Notes: generated by a model from the letters alone, not told the origin. Shown: positions 53,103 through 64,000, numbered from the stretch's first letter. The stretch is 64,000 nt of DNA from Heliopora coerulea (GCA_030142905.1 JASJOG010000513.1:62001-126000); one strand, 5' to 3'. Numbers and translations: made by a program.

Positions 53103-55386
53103 TCACTGAAGACCTTTTTTCTTTTTCTTCCACCTTCCATCAGGATTCCCTTCAAGTTGGTCCTTTGGATGATTTATCACATACCTATATTGAAATAAAA
53201 AGTAATGGAGAAAAATGATATTTTGCTACTCAGGAATTTTTCTTGTTCAGTGTTCTAGCAAGGTTGAAAAAATGACAGGCCAGGAAATTTGCATCGAGAG
53301 TTTGCACTGCAAGGCGATGCCAATTGTTGTGATAATTTCTTTGCCAGAGGAGCTTTGACAAAGCCAGCCATTTAGCAAACTTATAGAATTTCATTTTCAA
53401 AGGCATCATCACTGTCAAAAAAGCCCACAGAAGTACTGAACTTGAAATAGTAGCTTACGATTGATGTTTTCATTGGAGTACCTCTGATAAACATACATGT
53501 TTCAGCAACCTAAAAAAGAGATTTGATTGACTCTTTGCAATGTGTAACTATGAAACAGTGCATTTACTATACTGCTGACCATAGGATAATGACCAGAAAA
53601 ATGAAAGTGAGATAGAAAATCACAGGGCACTCAGAAAAAGAAAGGGCACTCTTGAAAATTGAAGGGCAGAGTGCTCTTTCATTCTGGCCTACCTAGAGCA
53701 CTGTTGTTACATTTATACAGTAACAACATACAGTTACTGTGATTGTTTTATTATTAAACTAAGGGTAGACATATCATTAATATGAATAACAATGCCCAGC
53801 AGATTGTGCGAAGTATCGCCATATGTAAACATTAACAGTTGCATAAACAAAGAAGGCTAGAAGAGTTTCAATAGTGACATGATCAATAATAATTATAAAA
53901 TAACACACATCCAACACAAGCTCTGATTGGATGAGCCCCATTTCCTCTCAGGGTACAAATGCATGCTGATATTATTTTCATTTTGTATGGGACATGGATA
54001 ATGTCACAACAACTCAAAAAACCATGGTTATTTTATAAAATAGATAGAAAATATCTTTTGACATAAACATTCATGAAGCCTTTTCAAATAGAAAAACATC
54101 TGAAAATACTCAGCTATGCCTCATGTTTCCACCAAGCATTTTTCCAGTTGAAATACAGTAACATCATTCATGTTTACATCATACCACCGAGACACTCACA
54201 CAATTTCCTATTTGTTAATCACAACATTAAATGCAGTGTGTATCACATGTTTGGCAGGACAATTAGGAATAGCACCAACTGTTCTTTGCTATGTTACCTT
54301 TTATCAGCATGGACCTCAATGAAAATGAGGACTTACAAGATTTCTCTTTCAAGACAATTTCCTGTCACCCCTAAATTTGTGCTATCCAGCCACCACATGA
54401 GATGTAGCAAAGAACATTTCCAAATTTTCATGATAGCATCACTACTTCAGACAGTATTTCTAAAGAAAAATGTTTATAAACCATCTAATCAGAAATCCAA
54501 TAAGTGTAGTTTGATTCATAATGGTAAAAATTGAAGTACTTCATTTACTGTGTCTTCATTGCCAACCTTTTAAACTCCCTACTATGACCTGTGTGCAATT
54601 CAGGGATCCTGGGATATGTCACTCTAGTAAAACTCACCACATCAATGTAGGTAAATGAAATGCATCCTGCTATTCTGGGCCAGCTTGCTTAAATAATAAG
54701 TGAATTATCATCAAGGTAGAATGTATATAATAGTAAAAATAATTTCAGATGTAAAATTGTGGTATATGTAAACTAATGAAAAAAGGTTAAAATTAAAATT
54801 TAATCAATAAAATCAATTTAAATGTGTAGATATAACGTAATACTAATAGTATCACTTAAATAAGTTACAGTTACAACTTACACACTTCTTCGGATTACTC
54901 CAAAATCGTTTATTATCTTAATAGTCATAATGGTAAAACTTCAAAATGCCTGGTATCCATTCGAAAACGTTCGTTTATTGATGACCATTTAAAGATGGTA
55001 TCCAGTTAACTTAAAGGCACTTATATCAAACGAGTACACATACATTTAGCGTGTAAATTCTTCACGTATTGATTTAGCAAAAGAAGTGAAGCCTTCTTTC
55101 AAAAATATTCTTCCATAGGTGACATTTACAGTACGTGTACTCTGTAACGATTAGCTGCCGATGACTGGCCTCCCTTACATGGGGACTGACAAGCACAATC
55201 AGATACAGTAAATTATATTGCGTTAAGTAGCTGTGAAAGCAGGAGTCAGTTGTGGTGCACAGTATCAAAACGAATGTCAGTACGGTGAAGCAACATGTTT
55301 TCAGTTACCATTCTTAAGCACTTAAACAAACACTGGTGTTACATGTATTACGCGGAAACATACCTGTTTTCATCGTTGATATTCAT
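53103..55386 (-). CDS. Candidate small two-exon gene, unidentified
   Basis: Exon 1 (55364-55386) begins ATGAATATCAACGATGAAAA and ends CAG before GTATGT, an excellent donor. Exon 2 (53103-53184) follows a CAATATAG acceptor. The join is in phase and gives a 34-residue product ending DGRWKKKKKGLQ, then TGA. The lysine-rich C-terminus is hydrophilic and there is no signal peptide or membrane segment. The intron is ~2.2 kb. I do not recognise the protein. It may be one isoform of a larger gene, since other splice-bounded exons (52261-52317, 53459-53509) lie on the same strand but do not join in frame with these. Support is splice grammar only. Confidence 0.35.
53459..53509 (-). other. Candidate 51-bp exon
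   Basis: Between TTTTTTAG and GTAAGC on the minus strand lies a 51-base phase-0 open stretch encoding VAETCMFIRGTPMKTSI; the other two frames contain stops. The pattern FIRGTPM loosely recalls the C-terminal strand of LSm/Sm proteins, but it is too short to assign. Confidence 0.35.
53510..55360. other. AT-rich gap, no gene assigned
   Basis: Probably intronic if the exons above are real. The 153-codon ORF at 54073-54534 has no recognisable motif and unpatterned composition. Confidence 0.4.
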
Positions 55387-55584
55387 TGCTGCAACAAAAC
55401 CAAAAGACGGGGCGAAAAATGGTTTATATCAAGTTTTTAAAAGAGTACAATTGTTGAGTACCTCTTTTAGAGTTTCGAATTAACCGCCATTTTTTAATGA
55501 CTCAGATTTACGCGCATATATTTGATGCAAGCAACCGCGCTGTACTGCGGGCTCTCGTGGTTCGTGCTCCTCAGATATGATTTG

Positions 55585-58247
55585 CAACGTTGCCACGCCT
55601 GGGGTTTTTAGGCCAGATCTGGGGTTTTTTACTTCAACCTGGGGTTCTAGGGTTTTTGTCATGAAATCTAGGGTTTTTCAATAAGATCATAATTTTTTTA
55701 TGATTTTAAGAATCAGGTGTAATTTCAGGGCAGTTGGTGTCCTACGTGTATATTTATCATAACACTAAAAAGTTACGATTTGATTATATAAAGTATAACA
55801 AAAAATTACTGCTGGTTTATCGTGCCGCAGACGCACACAATGCCACTATGTCAATCATCTTACTCTTTCACGTGTTTTTAATAATGTCATCCGAAAAAAT
55901 TAAAAGCTACTCTACAGAGGAAGCCCTGCTTGGCCCTTCAACAAAAAAAGCAAAAACGTGGTACAAGCAAACTTTCTGTGATGCATGGCAACAAGATCCA
56001 GAATTAAAAGACTGGCTTGCAAGACCCAACAAATAAATCTGGTGCATTTTGTTCAGTGTGTGAATGCAAGTTAAAGGATGCAAATAAGACAGATTTAATG
56101 AGACATAAAGCCACGAGAAAGCATGTCAATACATTCAAAGCAAAACGAAACACACCGCAAGTCAGTTCTTTTTTTAACAAACCAGCAAAATCGAATACCG
56201 AAGAAATGACCGCAAGAACCGAAGTCCTGCTAGCTGGGTTTATGGCCGAGCATAGAATGCCTTTCCTTCAAGCCGATCACTTGAGTGAATTGATGAAAAA
56301 AATGTTTCCAGATAGCAAGATTGCGCAGAAAATCAAGATCAAGAAGACAAAAGCATCATATGTGATGCAAGAGGGAATCGCTTGGGAAGAGGTTGAGTCA
56401 GTATCTTCAATTTGCTGGGACAATAAGTTCTCTATCATTATAGATGAATCCACCGACATTTCCGTCTCCCGAATTCTTGCCACCGTGGTACGATTTTACC
56501 ACAATAGGAAAGTAACAGAGTCCTTACTAGCGGTGATTGAAGTTGAAGATAGCTCTGCTGAAAGTATGTACGCTACTGTCAAGGGCCTCCTTCAAGAAAA
56601 ATCAATCCCTCTGAAAAATATTGTCGGGTTTGGAAGCGATAATTGCTCAGTAATGATGGGGGCAACTACAGGATTTCAAACTCGTCTGAAAGCAGATGTC
56701 CCTGGTGTTTTTGTCCTTGGATGTGTTTGCCACTCCTTCGCCTTGTGCGCAAACCATGCAAGTAAGCATCTCCCTTCTTGGCTGGAATCGTTTGTTAAAG
56801 ATGTGCGCTGCTACTTTGCTTGAAGCAGCAAAAGACTGCACGAATTCCGCCTAATCCAGGACGTCGTAGATGCACCACGTCATAGAGTTCTCAAACTTTC
56901 GCGGACTCGATGGCTGTCCCGTGGTCAAGTCATTGCCAGAATTCTGGAGCAATGGGAGGCATTGGCGCTCTTCTTTCAGTCTGAGTCCCCATCTGATCGT
57001 GTCGACGGAGCTGCCAAGATCTATCAAATGATGAAAACAGCGGGAACAAAGCACATGCTTTTGTTTCTCAATTACATTTTGACCAAGGTTGACAAATTAA
57101 ATAATGAATTTCAATCTACGCATTTCAAATTGCATACGTTGTACAGTACCATCTCGGATGAGTACAGGAGCATTTTGGCCATGTTTATTCAAGATAACGT
57201 GATCAAAACCAGGCCAGTGAGCGAGATCGATCCTAACAACGCAGAGCTCTACAAGCCCATTAAGGAATTGCACCTTGGAGGAAGGTGTTTGGCAATGTGC
57301 GCGAGAGAGCTTTTGGCTAACCAAGAACAACGTTTCAGACAAGACTGCCGTACTTTTCTTATTCAATTATGCAATGAAATGAAGAAGAGGTTCACCTTAC
57401 AAAGTGATTGTGTTCTTGCTATGTTGTCAGCTCTCGACCCAAAAGAGGCGTTGTCAACTGACAGATCATTATCCTCGATTATCCCACTAGCAGTGCATTT
57501 TCCATCTTTGGTATCCGAAGAAAACCTAGATGAGCTTGATGACCAATGGCGAGACATACTGTATGCCAAGGCTTCTCTCAAGAACATGGGTGATTCCCCT
57601 ACAGAATTCTGGGATGAACTGCGTGCTGTGAAAGATGGCAACAACTTAACAAAGTTTGAGCTTCTTGGCACCTTTATGTGCAATCTTTTGGTCTTGCCGC
57701 ATTCATCTGCTTGTGTCGAGAGGGTATTCTCGCAAGTCAACATGATGAAGACCCCGGCAACAAATTGGCTCCACGCTGCAACTTTGGCCAACAGACCGTT
57801 GGCTAAGCAAGCTATTGCTCGTGAGGGAACAGTGTACCACACATGGGAGCCATCGAAGAAACTTATTGAAGATGTACGATGTAGATATTGTCGACTGCGA
57901 TATCTTGAAAAACTGGGGGCACAGAAGGAGGAAGATGTCATTCGTGTATATGACGTTAATGTTATGCCAGATGAATACGATGACATTTGATTTAATACAT
58001 TAGAAATTCTTGCTAAATGTTTGCTTTAGAGTTCCTTTTCATGTTTTGTGCTCTTTACTATAATATATTTTCATAAGTTCTATTTATTTTTATGAAAGTT
58101 TCAATTTTCAAACGCTGAAATCAGCAAAATAAATGTATTAAAATAATTGTTCGCCCCAGTCCCCAACTGTTCCACACCCAAGGTTTCCGATCTGGGGTTT
58201 TTCTTTCAATTCTGGGTTTTTTCTCCGGTGGCAACGCTGCCCCGGAC
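55585..58247 (+). mobile_element. hAT element 4
   Basis: The left end CAACGTTGCCACGCCTGGGG (55585) matches the complement of the right end CAGCGTTGCCACCGGAG (58223-58239). TGGGGTTTTT words repeat inside both ends. The octamer ATGATTTG lies immediately left (55577-55584) and again at 58248-58255, eight bases beyond the right inverted repeat. So either the true right end is 58247 or 8 bases were added. It encodes the hAT transposase at 55884-57990. Confidence 0.8.
55884..57990 (+). pseudogene. hAT transposase, two lesions
   Basis: From the ATG at 55884 (MSSEKIKSYSTEEALLGPST). A TTF/C2H2-like finger follows (GAFCSVCECKLKDANKTDLM, then RHKATRKH), and then the RNase-H-like core with SIIIDESTDISVSRILATVV (first Asp), VGFGSDNCSVMMG (second Asp) and LGCVCHSFALCANHA. 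Next come RTRWLSRGQVIARILEQWEA and the C-terminal dimerisation motif HSSACVERVFSQVNMMKT. Lesions: a frameshift near 56020-56036 before the zinc finger and an in-frame TGA at 56821-56823; the frame before and after that stop is the same. If intact it would be about 690 residues, normal for hAT. It resembles SCAN-domain-3/ZMYM-like hAT proteins. With only two lesions it is the best-preserved hAT gene in this window. Confidence 0.9.
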
Positions 58248-58281
58248 ATGATTTGTGGCTGTATTGCAAATCGATGTCCTC

Positions 58282-58581
58282 AGAACTGATTACTGATGAG
58301 CCAAAACCGGGCCGGACTGATGTTAATGAAAACTATGCATGGCATGGACTCTCAGACCTTCATCGCACTGCCCTGGGTAGCCTACATAAAGTGCGGACGT
58401 TATTTTTAAATGGGACAGATGTAGCCGTCCGAAATAATTATTGCGAAACTGCTCTACATTATACTTGTCAATCTGGTAACTGGGGTGGAGTTTTCCAACT
58501 CCTTTCGTTTGGAGCAAATCCTTTATGACCTTCATAACAGTAGAAGGATGTGTGTTTACCATGCAGCAAGAAGTGGTTACC
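58282..58581 (+). pseudogene. Ankyrin-repeat exon with a one-base frameshift
   Basis: The frame reads LHRTALGSLHKVRTLFLNGT, then NNYCETALHYTCQSGNWGGV and FQLLSFGANPL, the helix-turn-helix-loop pattern of about two ankyrin repeats (TALHYT...G). At 58524-58528 a stop follows, but in the +1 frame the repeat continues as NSRRMCVYHAARSGYL up to a GTAAGA donor at 58582. One extra T in a T-run explains the shift. An acceptor-like TCCTCAG lies at about 58281. Ankyrin repeats mediate protein binding. The exon lies right next to hAT element 4, so that element may have inserted beside or in the gene. It could be a pseudogene or contain a sequencing error. Confidence 0.65.
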
Positions 58582-58589
58582 TGTAAGAT

Positions 58590-58980
58590 CTCACAGTCTA
58601 TCTTGTGTCATTTGCCATTTACTTTTCTTACTTCGTGCTAGTAAAATTAGTATTATTTTTTTTCTTTCCCACAAAAGCTTATATCATTCAATACAAAAAT
58701 GAAATATTGTCCACGTGTGTATTAGAGTACTTCTGAGATAGAACGAGAGGCTGTTGTTGATGATTGACATGTCATAAAGCAAAAATCATGGTCAGGCATT
58801 ACGTACTTGCACAACTTTTCTTGTACTTTTGTTGTGAGACAAGTTGCAGCAGAAATTGCATCATGAAGCACAGTCAGCAATCACCAAATCTCACAACACT
58901 GTGCAATTGTTGCACAAAGTTGAACCAAGTTGTATTTTTTGCAATGCTTGTAGCAATACTGCAACAAAATTTTGAGGTGT
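58590..58980. other. Gap, no gene seen
   Basis: Presumed intron or flank of the ankyrin exon. The ORF at 58764-59012 has no recognisable pattern. Confidence 0.4.
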
Positions 58981-58984
58981 CCCT

Positions 58985-59300
58985 TACGAAAATATCCTAT
59001 AAGATCCTATAGGAATTATTATAGGATATTTTTAGTCGTGTAAGAATTCTTATAAGACACGTCTTTTCCTACAGGAATTCTTATAGGACACATCTTATCT
59101 CATCGATATTTTTGTAAGATCTGACTGATCATAAAGGAATTCTTATAGAGTATTTTTAGTCCTATAGGAATTCCTGTAAGGCATGTCTTGTCCCATAGGA
59201 ATTCTTATAGGACACATCTTGTCCCATTGATATTTTTGTAAAATGTGCCTTCCTATAGAAATTCTTAGATGTGTCTTGTCTTACAGGAATTCTCTGTTAT
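58985..59300. repeat. Tandem repeat, ~40-bp units in a ~120-bp higher order
   Basis: The word GGAATTCTTATAGGACACAT occurs at about 59074 and 59198, with intervening units carrying GATATTTTTGTAA. Many units contain the palindrome CCTATAGG or CTATAGGAATTC. Confidence 0.85.
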
Positions 59301-59385
59301 ACTATATGATTGGAACTTTCACAAACCACAAAATCATTGCAAATATAAGTGATGTAAAAGTCACAATTTAGTTTTAATGAGACCC

Positions 59386-62372
59386 TCAATTGTCATTAAT
59401 TTGATAAGGAAACAGACAAAAGTATTGTTTCCTTCCTGAAACTAATTTTATACATTTTCTCCTAACCTGATCTGGATATATGGCTATTTGCATCCCAGAC
59501 AGTTCTACTTGAACTAGAAAGAAACTATTTACAATGCCACTGACATTCCTTTCACTGTACAGTGGTCTTGTGCACTCAACCATTGGTTGTACTAACACCA
59601 GAATATAAGAAGTATAAGAACAATATTGCAAATTATTTATATTACATGAGCATGTTGGTTTAATTAATAATAAACCAATAATGCTACCATATTTGAAATG
59701 TTCATGTTCAAATGTTATACTATGGTTTCTGTGTTTTTTGGAGCGCACATATTGGATGCTTGAAAAATATCTATGATTTATAATAAACCTTGAGTACAGA
59801 TCTCCACTTTGATTGGTTACTGTTACACCTAGGAGCTGCTGAACTGCAAGTGTTTGTGACGCAGAAAGCTGTATTGGGTTTTGTTGGCCAATACCTTTAA
59901 CAGTATCTGAAAAAACAGTTTCATTACCCACAAGCTTATTGTTTGTCAGACTCTGATACAGACTAAGCACGGTGGGAAATGTTTCATCATCAATGCACTG
60001 TTTTCCAAAGACAGTAATCTTTCATGACAAAATAAAGGACTCTGCAATTTGTTTTGGAACAAATTGTGTACCATGGAACATCTTCTGCAAATAATGGTTG
60101 CTTGACTCAAACAAAAAAGCAGCTGATGACCATGAAGGGCCACAGTGTTAGACTGACTGAGCCAAATGTACTAACTGGTGGACATTAAATGAGCAGCTTT
60201 TCAAACCATAAAGATCTTCTGTTTGAATTACAAATCTTGTCAAACAGACTTCTGCTACATTAATGGTGCTCTGCTTGATTTAGTCACCAAGAAGGCAGTA
60301 GACTCCATGGACAAATAAAAAGAAATGTTGAAGAAACTTTCTTGGTAGTATTCCATGCAAAACAACAAGACAATAAAATATAAAAGTTCTCCACTCTGAT
60401 GCTTTCCAATATTTATGGTCAGTTATGGAGCGAGGTGCATGACTAATTTCACTGGGGACTTCAATGGCTTCTAGCCTAAGGTTTATTTCATGCTCCTTAT
60501 TACCAATATAACATGGCATGTCTTTTTTGCTGCTATCTAACCATGAATCAGCAAATTGACAGGCAACTCCAAGGCAGACACAATGCATAAAGTCAACAGA
60601 CACACCTCATACTTGATCAAAGGTTGGAAAAACACCAATCACTGATGGTCCTTTCACCCCTTTTACTGCTTCTTTCTTCGTCATGGCTTCAAGACTATAT
60701 CGCAGTTGCCTTTCCGTAGTACACAATTTTGGAGGACCCCTAAAAGAAACTCAATGTATTTTACTCCAAACCAAACAGGGCAAACTTTCACAATGTTGCT
60801 TGTAATTCTACCAGTTAGAGCTTGTAAGCATAAAACTGTAAAAAATTTAGCTTAATAATTGCTATTTCATTTAAGCCAAACTTAATGTATATATGATTTT
60901 TCAATCAATAGTTCAACAGTACAATACTAAAATAAAAATAATGATTGGTACCTATAAGGGTAATATCGAGTTGGAGGACCACCACTGGCAACAGTTTCAC
61001 CAGGAAATTCACACCAATCACAGCCATGTTGTCCATTGAATTGTTTACAATTTCTAACAATTGCTCAAGCTGGTGAATCAGCAGAAAGGACAACAGCAAA
61101 AACCTTCCTGGTCTGGGCCTCACTGTGTATTGTGAACCCTTCTTGTTCCAGCTTCTTGCACTCCTCAACAAAAGGCTTTAAAAATGTGTTCATTCCAGGC
61201 TTACTTTTGCCAAACCAGATTGCATTAAGTGAAAATATGCTTTCTTCTTAAGTGGGGAGGTAGTTCATTAATCATACTTTGAATAGGCCAAATTGAATAG
61301 TGTGATGATTCAAAGATAGGAATTCCATCAGTGCTCCAAGTCAATGATAAGTCATTGCATGAAAACTTGTGTTTTTCTACCAACTCCTGACAGAGTCTAG
61401 CTGATGTTGTGTCTGAAACAACAGAGTTTCTAGTTGCAGACAGGTTATGGTTGATAAGATGAGGTGACAATTTCTCATTTGAAAGCAAGTCCTTAAGTTG
61501 CTCTTCCATTGGAAGGTATAAAAAATAATTTTGATTTTTTATGTTATCTTCAGCATTAAACCTTTTACAACAAGACTCGCAATTTCTTTCGGAAATGTCT
61601 TCGCCAAGGTAAAAGGAACATGATGCGCAATAATAGTGAGACTAAAAGTTAAAAAAAAAGAGCTCATTTTTAGAAACCTTTGACAGTTCAATAAATTACA
61701 GTATTAAGTTTAAATTTAAAAGAACTAATTATTACACCAATTTAGTATTTTATTCTTACCTGAACTGTTCCCACATGTAAATTAAATTCTTTAAAGAATT
61801 TGTATTTGGTATTAGGTACAGAATTGGGAAGTATGACGTTTAAAAGACTCAACAAATCATCTAGGGCCTCATTGGTAAGATGATGTCGAATATAAAAAGA
61901 TAAAACTAATAGGAGGCACTGAGCTGTGGTGACATTAGAACCAGGATAAATTGGATTTCTTTTTTGCAAGAAGTCTACCATATTTCTTCTTCCATCCTTA
62001 AATCAAGATTTAAGAAAAACCTTAGAATGAATAACACGAAACTGAGCTCATTCAGTCCAATTTAGGGTGACGTTTGCTTACCTGACTCAATTGATCATCT
62101 ACCTCAATGGGAACTTCATGATCACTAACATTCTCTTCAAGCTGAATAGAAAACATTTTTAATGTCAATTTAGTTGATCATCTATTATGTAGGATGATTC
62201 TTTGCCAATACCAGTTTATTTATATCAACAGAAGTTTATTTATCAATACCAGAAAACGTACCTCAAACTCTGAGCTGGCTGAATCAGATGGATTTGCAGT
62301 ATAATCTATGTTGTTCTCTTCGGCTTTTTTCTTTTGCTTTTTTCGAGCTTTTCTTATTACAGTTTGTCTCAT
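59386..62372 (-). pseudogene. CACTA-like (En/Spm-type) transposase, multi-exon, decayed
   Basis: Exons on the minus strand, all in phase with canonical sites: 62262-62372 (MRQTVIRKARKKQKKKAEEN), 62082-62141, 61760-61996 (YPGSNVTTAQCLLLVLSFYI), 60952-61641 and 60739 downward. Exon 4 starts with a zinc-ribbon (YYCASCSFYLGE, CESCCKRF) and then has LSLTWSTDGIPIFESSHYSI and GCDWCEFPGE. Exon 5 has SVDFMHCVCLGVACQFADSW and KYWKASEWRTFIFYCLVVLH; the far end (HLAQSV, CGPSWSSAAFLFESSNHYLQ) recalls the DUF4218-like tail of TNP2 proteins. Lesions: a frameshift near 61255, a TGA near 61075, a stop near 60607, TAG/TGA codons near 60280 and 60150. The CACTA assignment rests on the D-MH-LG motif and overall plan; a related DDE superfamily is possible. 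Confidence 0.65.
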
Positions 62373-62384
62373 CAACAGTTAACA

Positions 62385-64000
62385 ATGAAGTTTGCACTGT
62401 TTGAATTTTGTGAGGACAACAGCTGTGCCATTGGAGAAAGCGAATGGATTGCTGGTGAAGATGCGTCAATTCTGGGCAATGAAGATTGGGAAGATGATAA
62501 AGAAATTTTAGTGAAGTGGCCACTGGAAAGGGAATACTTAAAGTGGTCGAACACAAACGGTAAATTTGAAGTCGATCAAACTAAGGCAAGAACTTATGCA
62601 GCCCGTGTTTTAAAATTTAATGGTAAGTTCAAAGTTTTGGTTTGTGTGAAAGAGTAGAAGATGATAAAATTTCTTGGTATGTGACATTTTGCGTTGTTTA
62701 AATCGTTGATGAACTCTTACTTGATATTTTGGTTTTAGAGCAGGTAATTGGAACCACACTGGTGTTACAGTTGTGTAGTTGTGATTGTCTAACGATTGGG
62801 AGTGAAACTGTTGATGGAACGCGCTTTTAGCCGCGGGCTATAGTGAGCGTGACATGGCTACACTAGTGGTATGCCATGTAGAGTTGAGTGAATGAATAAG
62901 AGTCTTTAGTTTCAGAGTAAATTGTGGAGTATACATTTGTGTTGTGAAGGTGTATTAGTAATTAGCACGAGTGCGATACGGGAATTCAAAACTGACCACC
63001 CGGCCTTAGGGTTTTACCGACAGTTAGACGGCTACGCAGTTGGCTATGCAGTGTAGAGTTTGATAAATAACCACGGCAAGCAGACAACTTAAGAAAATAC
63101 AAAATAAAACAAATTCCGAATGTCTATTGGAATTTAATAACGATATAATTCGGAATTTGTTTTATTTTGAGTTTGATAAAGAAGTATGTATGAATACAGA
63201 GAGAAAGAGTAAAAGATGCATAACATTGTCTTGTGCATAAATATCGTGGGACACAAAAGAATTATGCACGAGACAATGTTACGCATCTGTTACTCTCTTC
63301 TCTTTTTTTATATACTATATACATACTCAATTTTTTACTCGGCACCACATGTCCAACTGCGTAGCCATCTAACACCTCGTAACATAGACTTCCCTTTCCT
63401 AGTAGCTGGTAATTCTATCATTTTTACCACACTTATATGGGCCCTACATCAACTCTGAGACCAAGACTAATACATATTCTATCGATTCTCATGACATACC
63501 CTTATGTGTAGCCATCCCATGCGTGTCATAGCCCGAGGCTGTGGGCGCATTATATCATCACAATGCTAACTCTCACTCATTAAATTACCACATTTACATA
63601 ACTATAAAACCAGTGTGGTTCCAATTACCTACTCCAAAACCATAAAAAAATACACACTAGATAAGTTTGATGCTATTCGTCGTTATATGAATCACTACAT
63701 CAAAACTGGTAGCATAGAAACACCTTTAACAGGAAAAGGAAAACGAATTCGAAAGGAAAACTCACGTTATGCGGACAAAGACTTAGAAGACGAAGATTTA
63801 CCAAGGGTACGTTTTTACGGAATTATTTTTCCCAATAGGAAAACTGTTGAACTGCTGACTTTTATACCTTGGATATTTTCCTAATACCTTAGCCTCATTT
63901 ACATCCCTGTAGATAGCTAAGAGAAGCAAAGTGAAGAAAAATGCTTTTCATTCACTAATGTCAGAAGCACATATTAAACATTTAAAGGAAAAAGTGGCGG
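62385..64000 (+). CDS. Partner gene divergent from the CACTA-like transposase, partial
   Basis: Three exons with consistent phases: 62385-62622 (GTAAGT donor), 63661-63806 (ACTAG acceptor, GTACGT donor) and 63913-64000, continuing off the window. The N-terminus MKFALFEFCEDNSCAIGESE, then ILVKWPLEREYLKWSNTNGK, resembles the start of cnidarian proteins with DUF4806 or BEN-type C-termini that accompany transposases; the defining C-terminal domain is outside the window. Exon 2 has YIKTGSIETPLTGKGKRIRK, with a basic patch, and an acidic end. Exon 3 is lysine-rich (IAKRSKVKKNAFHSLMSEAH). The frame is uninterrupted over 158 codons. The start codon is 12 bases from that of the minus-strand transposase. 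A foldback element fills most of intron 1. Function: probably a DNA-binding accessory, by inference only. Confidence 0.6.
62730..63642. mobile_element. Foldback element with long inverted ends
   Basis: The outer ~50 bases are strong inverted repeats (GGTAATTGGAACCACACTGG near 62743 and its complement near 63611-63630), and weaker complementarity continues about 180 bases inward (shared words GGGCTATG, ATGGCTACAC). The centre has two further stem-loops: AAAATAAAACAAATTCCGAA (about 63103) with its complement near 63145-63165, and GATGCATAACATTGTCTTGT (about 63213) with its complement near 63265. No ORF of note. It lies inside intron 1 of the partner gene. Confidence 0.82.

Noticed and set aside
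54073..54534. A 153-codon protein-coding gene
   Set aside because: It is open by chance in AT-rich sequence; composition and lack of motifs or conservation cues argue against coding.
57363..57986. A 207-codon minus-strand ORF in hAT 4
   Set aside because: It is an antisense shadow of the transposase C-terminus; it is Ser-rich with no domain.

Overview
This window looks like nuclear DNA of a cnidarian, most likely a stony coral. It is AT-rich, its genes have introns, and it is packed with DNA transposons of the hAT, PIF/Harbinger, Tigger/pogo, mariner and CACTA-like types. It also carries non-LTR, Penelope-like and Ty3/Gypsy retroelements, tRNA-derived SINEs, and small pieces of cnidarian-style host genes (a nucleoside-phosphorylase-like domain and ankyrin repeats). 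The species assignment is inferred from this composition. I see no operons, bacterial signals or CRISPR array.

Layout. 1-4.5 kb: mostly empty, with a phosphorylase-domain remnant (1866-2135) and SINE heads. 4511-8304: a hAT element with perfect 8-bp target duplications, inserted in a decayed ~48-bp minisatellite. 11.35-17.6 kb: a ZBED-type hAT carrying three nested insertions, namely a mariner (11542-12147), a Tigger (13405-14425) and a 5'-truncated non-LTR element (15456-17186). 15.3-20.4 kb and 25.9-30.8 kb are the arms of a large inverted duplication; its ~5.5-kb spacer holds another hAT transposase and Tigger remnants. 31-36 kb: a 15-bp minisatellite, two MITEs and two SINEs. 36.2-44.4 kb: a decayed Harbinger whose nuclease gene is split by a young, full-length Ty3/Gypsy element (38635-43219) with identical LTRs. 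46803-50381: a second Harbinger, with TTA target duplications, an intact two-exon accessory gene and a frameshifted nuclease. 50.4-55.4 kb: gene-poor, with candidate host exons on the minus strand and a hAT MITE. 55585-58247: a fourth hAT, lying beside a broken ankyrin exon. 59.4-64 kb: a multi-exon CACTA-like transposase gene (minus strand, decayed) head-to-head with a second spliced gene (plus strand, running off the window). Their start codons are 12 bp apart, and a foldback element sits in the first intron of the second gene.

How the parts fit. Most genes here are transposon genes, and nearly all carry stops, frameshifts or insertions. Two items still look functional or recently so: the Ty3/Gypsy element (identical LTRs, primer site, polypurine tract, one in-frame TAA) and the accessory gene of the second Harbinger. 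The nesting gives a relative history: the ZBED-hAT came first, then its duplication in the inverted arms, then arm-specific insertions; the first Harbinger came before the LTR element. The most novel-looking system is the divergent two-gene unit at the right end.
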